A stretch of 36,375 nt of DNA from a virus. This document shows positions 20,559 through 30,700 of this stretch, piece by piece. The stretch covers positions 1-36,375 of the IMG/VR virus record IMGVR_UViG_3300035034_001116; one strand, given 5' to 3'. Every line of letters starts with the position of its first letter. Position 1 is the stretch's first letter. The position numbers were made by a program, and so were the translations under genes. The notes beneath the pieces are model-generated. The model searched no databases. It was not told where the DNA came from and worked only from the letters and a program-made list of their open reading frames with translations.

Positions 20559-23500
20559 ATGAAGCACCCCGTTTCTTGGACCGAGCAAAATGAGCCCATT
20601 GGCTTGTCGCTCGATCAGCTCCTGTACCGCATGCGCAGGCATGACAGCGCCGAAGGGCTGCTGTTCGATAGCGTCACTATGGATGAGATCCTGCAAGAAG
20701 AAGGCGTCGAACAATTCGCCTTTGACGCTCTGGTGTCCCCCTTTTCAAAGCTGAAACGCAAGATGGAGATCCTTTCTCGCACAATGGATCGCGCTATTGA
20801 TGGCTACGACGTGGCCGCGCTGCAGGTATCCAGCCCGTTTAAGCACGCCGGCGTAGCCCAGGTGGCGGCGGTGTTCGAGCTGGCAGATGGTCAGACGGTG
20901 AGCGTCTACTTCCACAACCCGGATAACTCCCCAGGCAAGTTATCGCCCAGCGACGAGATGATCAGCTGGAAATGGCTGCTTAATAAAAAAGACATCACCA
21001 TCGTGGTGGCCCCCGAGCGTGGCAGTGACCTGCAGATCCGTGAGGTAGCGCGCCGTATTATGAAGCTGGCCAAAAAGAACGGCCCCGCCTTCACCAAAGC
21101 CAACGCCAAGCGCGCAGAGCGCCTGGAAGTGGTTGATGGACTGCGTACTGAAATCAGCGATCTGGAGTATGAGCTGGCTGACCTGCAAGGCCAGATTGAA
21201 GTGGCAGAAGTGGAGTCAGAAAGCCGCGCAATGGCGCCGTACAAAGCGGTCAAGGCCGCTGGTATCGAAGCGCTCAATAAGTTTCGCAAGTTTTTAGGCC
21301 GTGGCCAATATCGCGCCATGCTCGACATCATCAATGGCGATGAAGGCGCTGAAATGGCCAGCAAAGCCCAGGCGATGGCCGCTATCATCGAAGGCATGGC
21401 CGCTACTTATGAGCAGGACGGCAAGGGCGATAACGCCACCGTTTACCTGCATTATTTCCAGAGCAGTGCCGATTGGTATATCACCGAAAAGGACGTCGAC
21501 GGCGGCACCAAGCAAGCCTTTGGCTACGCCGATTTGGGTCAGGGTGGCGAGCTTGGCTATATCAGCATCGATGAGCTGACCAAAGGCGATGCCGAACTGG
21601 ACCTGTACTTTGACCCCAAGCCCCTGAAAGCGGTTAAACCCTCTTCTGAGGATGCCGGTGTAGAAGCGCCTGTAACGCCTTCGGATGAACCTTCGAGTGA
21701 TGACGAAGCCGGGGCCGCAGAACAAGCGCCGATCGATGAGCGCAAGCCAGAGCCCACCACCCCGAAAGGTTACGCGGTCATCATGGACGACAAGGACGCG
21801 ATGACCGCCGTACAGGACCAGCTGGACAGCTTTTTCCAGGCCCGCATGGTTGAGGTGCGTAACGCTCTGCGTGAATTGAACTGGGAAGGCGACCGCTTCA
21901 AGACTTTATCTAAAAACGGGGTTGATGCGGCATTTGACCTTATCCAGGTGGGCGGCGGCGCCAACATTGTCGGTATCACCATTAACGGGCTTCGTGACGA
22001 TCTGAGCAAAACGGCTGAAGAATTGGCCGCCGAGGTTGATGCCTTGGCTGCACGGCCGGTAAACGAGTTGCCCGCAGAAGATGAACCCCTTGAATCATGG
22101 CAGACCGAAAAAGACGCCGTTGCAGCGATGAGCGACGAGCAGTTCGCGGCTGAAATAAAAACCTTGAACGATGAGAACCTGCGCAGCGAGGCATTGGTAT
22201 TGCTGGCTAAGCGCCAGGGTACTAATGAGCAGGTCACGGAAGCGCAAAGCCTTCTTGATGAGCACAACCGGGAGGGTGAGGCGTCCTCGGATCTGATTCA
22301 GCGCCGGGATGCGTTGCGCGCAGCGATAGAAGCTGCAGATGGCGAGCTAGAGCCTGAAGGCGCCACCAACATCGTGAAAACCGCCAAGGGTACCCAGATC
22401 GAAACCGGCTTTACCTTGGTTGAAGCGGAAAGCCTGATTGCGTCCCACGACTCCGCCGGTAACCCAAACCCCGACTACCCGCCTGAGTTGCAGCCAAGGG
22501 ACCGTGGGCGCGATGCCTCAATCGCCTGGGTTCGCAAGATCGCCAACGACCTTGACCCCGATAGCCTGGGCAAAACGCGCCGTGCGGATACCGGTGCGCC
22601 CATTGTCGGCCCCGATGGCGTGGTGGAGTCTGGCAACGGCCGCACCATGGCGATTCAGGAAGCCTACCGCTCCGGCAAAGCCGACGAGTATCGCGAATGG
22701 CTGACCGACGAGGCTGAATTTTTTGGCCTGAACGCGGACAAGGTTCGCGCGATGAAAGCGCCGGTACTGGTGCGGGTGCGCACGTCAGATATCGACCGCC
22801 GTGAATTCGCCATTGAAGCCAATCAAGACGACAAACTGAGCATGACCGCTACCGAAAAGGCCCGGGCTGACTCTGATCGCCTGGACGACTCGCTGATTTC
22901 GCGGCTCTCTGAAGACGGCAACCTGCTGGCATCCAGTAATCGGGATTTCCTTGCGGGGTTCATGGCGTCATTGGGTGATACCGAGGCGGCACAGTACACG
23001 ACCAGCGACGGCGCGCCGACCGCATCCCTGATTGCCCGCGTACAAGCGGCGATCTTTTCAAAGGCCTATAACGACGACCGCCTTCTTGAAATGGCCGCAG
23101 ATGTCAGCAAGCCCGAGGTGGCCAACGTCATCCATGCCCTGAATACCGCTGCACCCGAGTTTATTCGCGCTAAGGCGGCGGATCAGGACAACGCCGGTGC
23201 ACTGACAACGCAATTGGTAGACAGCGTTGAGGTGTCTCTGAATGAACAGGCGGTGCAGGCCATCACGGATGCCACCAACTTGGTTCGTATTGCGCGATCA
23301 GAAGGTAGCAGCGTTGATGAAATGGTTAGTCAGCGCGGTCTGTTCGGTGATATTTCGCCAGCTACGGCGGCCATGGCCATGTTCATCAATCAAAACAACC
23401 GCAGCAGCAAGCGGCTTGGCGTGGCCTTCCGTGCCATGGCTGAATTCTTGCGCACCGAGGCAGAGCGTGGCCAGACCGTTGATATTTTCGGCGACAGCCA

Positions 23501-24746
23501 GCAAAGCAGCCTTGAGCAAATCATTGACGCGGCGAACCGTGAGTTGAATAAGCAGTACGGCGAAGGTGAATACGCCATTGAGTCGCTGGACATGTTCGGG
23601 GAAACCGATAAGCAGGCTTTAGAGCAGGCGCGCGAAGATACCGACACAGACCCCACGGATGAGCAGAAAGAGTCAGGCGATTATGAGAAGGGTGATCTCA
23701 AGGCGTTCGGCCTGGATATTACCATCGAAAACTCGAAAGGCTCAGAGCGTTCAGGCGAAAGCGACGGCAAGCCCTGGTCAATCACCATGCCGCACGACTA
23801 CGGCTACATAAAAGGCACAAAGGGCATGGATGGCGACGAAGTTGATGTGTTTATCGGGCCGGACCTTGATTCAGAAACGGCTTACGTCATCGATCAAATG
23901 GACCGTGATGGCGCGATTGATGAGCACAAAGTCATGCTGGGCTTTGACGCGCAATCCGACGCAGAAGCCGCCTATATGGGCAGCTACAAGCCTGGCTGGG
24001 ACGGTATGGGTCGCGTGCGCGAGATGACGCTTAATGAGCTATCGGCATGGCTGCCCCTGGCCTCAAGCGAGGGCGCGCAGAATGAGCCGGAGCCGGTGGA
24101 AAACGATGCTGTACCAGAAGCTGCAGTAAAAGGTGACAAAGAATACATAGCTGAAAACTATAACGAGATTCTTTCTGACTTAAAAAAGGAAGTTAAAAAA
24201 GAGGTGGCAGCGGCGAAGCGCCGAACAGGCAGGAAGTCGCCAGATGTGGTTAAGGCAAGGCAGGCCGTTGCCAGCAAGCACGGGCTTGCGGCTAAAGGCT
24301 GGGACGAGGCGGATATGATTCTAGGCAAAGCTCTGATGCCATTGCTTGAGCTGAACATGGGCGAAGGCTCGCGCTCTGAGAGTGAAAAAATAGAGGCGAT
24401 TGGGCCGGAGTTAAAAAAGGCCCTAGAAGGTTATGGGGTAGCCGCAGTTGAGAATAACGCACCCCTCGAAATGGAGCCTGGCAACGAGGTTGACGAGCAA
24501 CCTCAGCCAAACTCTGCAGCTGAGGCCGAGGAAGCCACTCCCGCAGCCGAGGAAAGCACCGCAGACACCGAATTCCTGCAATCGGTCATCGATCAAACCC
24601 TTGACGACCCGATGTCAGCCGACATTGCCGACCAATTGGGCGCTATTTTTGAGCGCAACACCGGCGATAACGACATGGAAGCGATGATTGAACGCGCCGC
24701 CATGGTTTACCAAAAAGCCGTTTTGCAAGCCACTGCTAACCTTTAA
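20559..24746 (+). CDS. Giant polyvalent protein with DarA-like, ddrB ParB-like and pyrophosphatase-like domains
   Basis: The 1395-residue protein starts at ATG 20559 (GAGG at 20549). Residues about 35-200 hold a DarA-related region: a QVSSPFKHAGVAQVAAVFELADGQTVSVYFHNPD segment and a KLSPSDEMISWKWLLNKKDITIVVAPERG segment, then a coiled coil. Residues about 605-780 match the ddrB-type ParB-like domain, with IETGFTLVEAESLIASH, GAPIVGPDGVVESGNGRTMAI, REFAIEANQDDKLSMTATE. Residues about 1046-1166 match the phage inorganic-pyrophosphatase-like domain: ITIENSKGSERSG, WSITMPHDYGYIKGTKGMDGDEVDVFIGP, DEHKVMLGF, MGRVREMTLNEL. Acidic linkers join the parts. Such multi-domain proteins are described as 'polyvalent proteins', injected with phage or plasmid DNA to counter host defence. 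The enzymatic activity of each domain is unproven. Confidence 0.75.
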   Translation: MKHPVSWTEQNEPIGLSLDQLLYRMRRHDSAEGLLFDSVTMDEILQEEGVEQFAFDALVSPFSKLKRKMEILSRTMDRAIDGYDVAALQVSSPFKHAGVAQVAAVFELADGQTVSVYFHNPDNSPGKLSPSDEMISWKWLLNKKDITIVVAPERGSDLQIREVARRIMKLAKKNGPAFTKANAKRAERLEVVDGLRTEISDLEYELADLQGQIEVAEVESESRAMAPYKAVKAAGIEALNKFRKFLGRGQYRAMLDIINGDEGAEMASKAQAMAAIIEGMAATYEQDGKGDNATVYLHYFQSSADWYITEKDVDGGTKQAFGYADLGQGGELGYISIDELTKGDAELDLYFDPKPLKAVKPSSEDAGVEAPVTPSDEPSSDDEAGAAEQAPIDERKPEPTTPKGYAVIMDDKDAMTAVQDQLDSFFQARMVEVRNALRELNWEGDRFKTLSKNGVDAAFDLIQVGGGANIVGITINGLRDDLSKTAEELAAEVDALAARPVNELPAEDEPLESWQTEKDAVAAMSDEQFAAEIKTLNDENLRSEALVLLAKRQGTNEQVTEAQSLLDEHNREGEASSDLIQRRDALRAAIEAADGELEPEGATNIVKTAKGTQIETGFTLVEAESLIASHDSAGNPNPDYPPELQPRDRGRDASIAWVRKIANDLDPDSLGKTRRADTGAPIVGPDGVVESGNGRTMAIQEAYRSGKADEYREWLTDEAEFFGLNADKVRAMKAPVLVRVRTSDIDRREFAIEANQDDKLSMTATEKARADSDRLDDSLISRLSEDGNLLASSNRDFLAGFMASLGDTEAAQYTTSDGAPTASLIARVQAAIFSKAYNDDRLLEMAADVSKPEVANVIHALNTAAPEFIRAKAADQDNAGALTTQLVDSVEVSLNEQAVQAITDATNLVRIARSEGSSVDEMVSQRGLFGDISPATAAMAMFINQNNRSSKRLGVAFRAMAEFLRTEAERGQTVDIFGDSQQSSLEQIIDAANRELNKQYGEGEYAIESLDMFGETDKQALEQAREDTDTDPTDEQKESGDYEKGDLKAFGLDITIENSKGSERSGESDGKPWSITMPHDYGYIKGTKGMDGDEVDVFIGPDLDSETAYVIDQMDRDGAIDEHKVMLGFDAQSDAEAAYMGSYKPGWDGMGRVREMTLNELSAWLPLASSEGAQNEPEPVENDAVPEAAVKGDKEYIAENYNEILSDLKKEVKKEVAAAKRRTGRKSPDVVKARQAVASKHGLAAKGWDEADMILGKALMPLLELNMGEGSRSESEKIEAIGPELKKALEGYGVAAVENNAPLEMEPGNEVDEQPQPNSAAEAEEATPAAEESTADTEFLQSVIDQTLDDPMSADIADQLGAIFERNTGDNDMEAMIERAAMVYQKAVLQATANL

Positions 24747-24755
24747 GGACTTGAT

Positions 24756-27700
24756 ATGAACGCTACATTTGATGACGCCGTGAGCAGTGGCGCTAAATCC
24801 ATGCTGGCACGCCTTCGGCTTGTCGGAAGCCTGGCCAAAGTGCGCAAAGAAATACTGGAACTGGGAGCCGGAGCCGCCAATATCGTGCAGCGCCTGAAGC
24901 TGGTTAAAGAAGCTTTGGGATTGCGTGAGCAACTGGGATCAATGGAGGCAGCCAAGGTGGTTGCCCTGCCTGAACCCGATAACGAGCTGCAGGCCATTGA
25001 AGATCCAGTCGAGCCACTGCAAAGCCCGCGCCGCAACACGGCGGGGCTGTACGCATTCCATGAAAAACGCACCAAAGGCCAGCGCCAGAAAGCCAACAAT
25101 GCGGCGGTGGAATTACTGCAATCGGTTAATGCGGGCGATAAGTCCCGCGACGATCTTTCAGACGCTGACCGAGAGGTACTTGCAGGCTACACCGGCAACG
25201 GCGGTTCCCTTATCGGCGCTGACGGTAAGAAGGGCAGCGCCTACGAGTATTACACGCCCAAACCGATTGCAGAGGGGATCTGGAGCGCGCTTGAGGAAAT
25301 GGGATTTACCGGTGGCAAAATTCTGGACCCTTGCGCGGGCGTAGGTGTGTTCGGGGCTACGGCGCCGCTGAACTCCGCCGTGGACGCCGTAGAGCTGGAT
25401 GAGACCAGCGGGGGAATCAACGCCCTAGTGAACGACAGCGACAGCTACAGCACCACCGTCAGCCCATTTGAGGCGGTGGCAGCAAGCACCCCTGACGAAA
25501 TCTACGACGCCGTGGTGAGCAACGTACCGTTTGGTACCGTAGCCGACCGCGGCGGCAACCAGCTTGCTGACCCCAAGTACCAGAACGATACGCTTGAGGC
25601 GTACTTCATTTTGCGCTCCCTCGACAAGCTCAAGCCGGGCGGCCTGGCCGCCTTCGTGGTGCCTCCGAGATGTGTATCAGGTAAGGGCGGCTCCGAGGCA
25701 AAGCTACGCCAGCGGGCGAGCGTTAAGGCTGAATTTTTAGGCGCCTACCGCTTGCCCAACAGCGTATTTGGCGCGGCGAACGCTGACACCATTACCGACG
25801 TGATTTTTCTGCGTAAATACAGCCGCGACGCCGCTGAAAAGATCAGCGAACTGCAAGAGCAAAACCCCGGCCTATTATCCGAAGCGAACGTAATCTGGCA
25901 GCCCTTTATCGAGGGCAAATACTTCACCGGCGAGGGCAAGCGCTTTGTGATGGGCGAGTTCGAGCCAAAAGACCCGGCGAAGTTCCGCGACGTGGACCGC
26001 GTGAAGAACCCGGCATCTATCCCCGACATTGCTAAAATGCTGCGCAAGTTCCCGGGCTCGCGCATTGACTGGGATGCCCTGGAAACAGCGGAAACCCTAC
26101 CAATTCAATACCGCGAAGGCGACACCATTACCCAGGCCGGGCAGACCCTGGAGCTGCAGAACGGCGAATGGCGAGTCATTGAACGCGCCGGTGACAACGC
26201 CGACATGGCGCGCATGCTTCACAAGTGCCGGGATGCCTACAGCGCTTTCGAGGCGGGCGTGACGTTGGATCAGGCCCGCGAAGTCCAGAGCTACATGTCC
26301 AGTCAGAGCCGGTTTTCTGATATTCCGGCTTGGCTGGCTGCTACGCACTCCGCGTTCGAAAAGCTGGATTCGAGTACATCTGATAGCGCCTGGGCGCCCG
26401 CGTTAGTGGGCCTAGCCGTGGCACAAGTGTTAAGCGAGCAAGGCCGTGGCAGCGGCACCAACTTCTTTGAGGCCTACGCCGACCTTACTGCGGCGATGAA
26501 GATGCAGGCGGCAGCAGCCCGCAAAGTCAGCGGTAAGCTCGACGGCGAGCCCAAGCGCGGCATTGGTGAGTTGTTGGCCCACTACAGCAAGCGCACCTAC
26601 AGCGGCGTTTGGCGTGGCGACGTGCAGTCTGATATGCAGATCGACATTGGCGATCAAGCCGGGTTTGATGGGCTGGTGTACAAAGAGCAGGGCGTTTTTG
26701 TGTCCATGGACGATGCCCGGGACGTTCTGGGCTCAGAGTTTGACTTTCACGGCTCTGATGACTGGTGCCTTTCAGCTGCCGGTGACCGTGTGTGCCGTGC
26801 GGACGACTACTACACCGGTAACTACGCTGAATTCCTGAGAAATCTGGACAGCGAGATTCAGCAGGCACCGAACGACGATATCAAGCAAAAGCTGACTCGC
26901 CAGCGGCTGGTGGCAGAGGATCGCCTGGACAAAGTGGACGTCAGTAAGATCAGCTTCAATCTGTTCAGCCCCTACGTCACTCTGGAAGAAAAAGCAGAGT
27001 TTTTGCGCCGCTACGTTCATCCGGGCGCGGTGGTCAATTTTAACGAGAGCACCGGTGAGCAAGAGATTACCTTTGACATCCCCGGCAGTAAGTTATCTGA
27101 CCAGGAAAAGCTTATCCGCCGCATGGGCGCCTACCTGAAAAACGGCATCATTACCCTAGGCGGCTCAAAGCTTGATATGAAAGACGCGGACGCACTTGCA
27201 GAAATGCGCAAGATGGTCAACACGGCTAATGAGCAGTTCAACGGCTGGGCCAGCTCCAACCGCGGCATTGCTGACCGGTTAGATGCACGCTCAAACGATC
27301 CAGAAAAGCTTCGTTTCCGTCAAGTTGAGGACGAAAGCCCGCTCGACATCCCCGGAATGAACCCCGAGCTGTCATTGCACGGCTACCAGAACGCCTATGT
27401 GCGCCAGATGGGGCGTGATTTTTCGGGCATTAACGGATTTGGCACGGGTCTGGGCAAAACGTTTACAGCGCTGGCAGCGGTGCAGTATGTGCAAAGCATT
27501 GGCGCTAAGAAGAAGGCGCTGTTTGTTGTGCCCAACTCTGTGCTTTCGAACTGGCGTAAAGAGACTGAAAAAGCGTACGCCAGCACAGAAGATTGCCTGT
27601 TTGTGGGCCTGCGAGTAGACGACAAGGGCGGCGCCAAGGTCAGCTCTAGCAACTACGATGAAGACTTGGTGCGGGTGATGGAAAATCGTCACAGCAAAAT

Positions 27701-30700
27701 CTTTATGACCATGGAGGCGTTCGAGCGCATTCGCCTGCGCGATGACACCATCAACAACTACGAAACCTACATGCGCAGCGTGGATTCTTCGTTTGCAGAA
27801 CAGGAGTCTAAAAAAGACGACGAGCGCGCCAAGGGTAAGGCCAAGGGAATGCTGGCCATTTTGGGCGACAAGTCCGGGTCAGCGCCTTATCTGGAAGACA
27901 TGGGGATTGATTCGCTGGTAGTAGATGAAGCGCATTTTTTCAAGAATTCTTCATCAACCGTTGACTTCAAGGGCGGCAAATATTTGTCGGTCAGCCCTGC
28001 CAGCAAGCGCGGCATTGACGCACAAGCGAAGTCTTGGCTTATCCGGGGTGATTCGGCGCGGGGCGATGGCGTTATGTTGCTGTCAGCCACACCGATCACC
28101 AACAGCCCGCTTGAAATCTATTCCATGATGTCACTTGCGGTAGGCCATAGCCGCGTAAACGATTTGTGCGTGGGCGTAACGGGCGCGGATGCGTTTATGA
28201 ACGCGACCTGCCGAATCGAGAACGAAGATGACGAATCCCTTGACGGTCAGGTGCGATCGATCAACGTGTTCAAGGGACTGAATAATACGGACATGCTGTC
28301 TGGCGCCTTACGCCAGGTGGCAACCATCAAATCCGCCGAAGACGTGGGTGGCCAGCTAGTGGTACCGGATGCCCCGGAAGTGTCGGCGCAAGTCGGGCTG
28401 CCTGATGAAACCGTGGCGAAGCTGCAAGAATACAAAGAAGCGTACCGCTTTGCCGCAGACGACCTGGCCAACAGGAGCGACAACCGGGGCGATATTGATG
28501 CCTTCAACAGCGTCTCTGAGCGCACCGGCGAGTCTCTGGAGCTGGTTGGACACCCATTTAACCTGATCAACAAGATGACCATGCTGATTGCCGACCCGGA
28601 TCTTGACCGCCGGGTAAGCCGCTACTCCATTGAGGGTAGCGAGGAAGGTCAGGCGCAAACTTTGATGGAGCAATGGGGCTCGGCCAAGGTGACCGAGGAC
28701 CGCAGCCGACCAGGCCCGAACGCAACCGAAGACGAAGCCGTCAGCCGCAAGGCCATTCGCAACGCCGACAAGGAAGTGATTGGCCACAGCTATAAAATGC
28801 CGGTAAAGGCGTGGCTGGAAGGCGACAGCATCCTGATCGACAGCATTGATCCCGACACGCAAGACAAGTTTGAAAAAATGGCCGCCAAGGCTGGGCTGTC
28901 ATTGGATGTGAGCGTGCCGCCAAAACTGGCTGCTATGATTGAGAACGTGCAGTCAGAAGCCTCTAATCCGATTGGTATCGACGCTGCAGGTGAGCGCATA
29001 CCGTTTGCCAAGCAGCTGATATTTTGTGATCTGCTGGGGATGCACGGGAAGATCAGGCGCCTTCTGTCAAGCCGTGCCGGCATTCCAGCTTCTGCGATTG
29101 CCATCGTCACCGGCAAGAGCAACAACAAGCCGGATGAGATTCTAGACGTTCAGGACGGCTTCAACGCGGCGGGTGAGGACAACAAGTACCGCGTGATCAT
29201 TGCCAACGAAAAGGCAGAAGTCGGCATTAACCTGCAAAAAGGCACGCAGGCAATCCACCACCTGACCATCGGCTGGACCCCGGACAGCCTGACCCAGCGC
29301 AACGGCCGCGGCGTAAGGCAGGGCAACAAGACCGAGCGGGTTACGGTATATCACTACGATGCTGACGGCACCTTTGATACTGCCAAGCGAACGCTGGTCA
29401 ACAACAAGGCCACGTGGATTGATTCGCTGATGAGTGGCGACAATGACGGCAGCATTGACATTAACGGTGGCTTGTCACGGGAACAAATGGACGCGCTGAT
29501 TGATGCCATTGGCGATTCAGATGCGGTTAATCGCTTACAAGACACCATGGCCAAGCGCGAAACGGCTTCACGTGCCCGCACTAACCGAGAGCGCCAGGAG
29601 ATCAACCTGGACACCATAGAGACTCAAAATCAGTTTTTAAGCCAGAATGAGCGGCCTGAAGACTGGTTGGCGGGCTACTTTGGCCAGCTGATGACGGTTA
29701 TGGGGCAAATTGAAAAGCTGCGCAAGCGTCTGGGCAATCCCAAAGTGTCAGAAACAGCCCGTGTAAAAGCCGAAATATTGCTGTCAGAGCAAGGCGCCAA
29801 GCTGCGCGGCATTGAGAGCCGGATTGATGCAGCGGCTACGCTGAGTGAGTCCGTGTACGACTACAGAACGAAAGAGCATAGCGTGCAGGACGGCAAAGAG
29901 CCGCTATCACCACAGGATATCGTGAAGAACTTCCTGTCATCGGCTAAGCGGGGTGAAAACCGACCGGGTGACCTGGCAGATCAAGTGCGTCGAGGCCGGC
30001 ATGGCTACGGCAGCATGATGATCGAGATAACCGAGGATTCTGAAATAATCGACGAGTGGCAGTCAGAAGTTGATATGGCCCAGTCCCTGAAGAGTAAGGC
30101 GGTGGCTTCCTATCGCCAGCAGTCCAAGGTAGATGGCGCCATGCCCGAGGCGCTGGCCGACGCTTTTGCAGATGGCTCTGGCTTCAGCTTTGGCGGCGTA
30201 CAGTTGATGCCCGGCTGCTTTGTGGTGAGCGGCGACACCTGGCATCTGGTCGCCAGCGAGCGCCAGGCGCGTCACATGCCCAACGGGCTTGACCGCTCTG
30301 AAATGTTGTACCAGATTATGCCCGGCGAAGAGATTGTTTACCCTGGCAGCGCACGGTACGACGAGTTTGTTCGCATGGCTGCGAATCTGGAAGATGAAGC
30401 CGAGCGCGCAGGGCGTGCCACTCAGCACTTTAGCGAAATATTGCCCGACATTGCTCAGTTCCGCGAAACGGAGGTCATGGTGGCGTACTCATTTGGCGCT
30501 TACCACTTGCCGTCGCCATACTTCCCGACGCCCATTCGCCCGGATTGGGCCGAAAAGTCAGATTTGATGAAAACGTTGTTTGATCGGCAGGCAAAGATTG
30601 TTGCACGCTGGGAAGATAGCAAGTTTGTCGTGTCATCCAGCGTTGAAGTGGGCGCCTCGCAAGATCCATTGGATGAGCTGTTAATGCGCTATTGCAAGGC

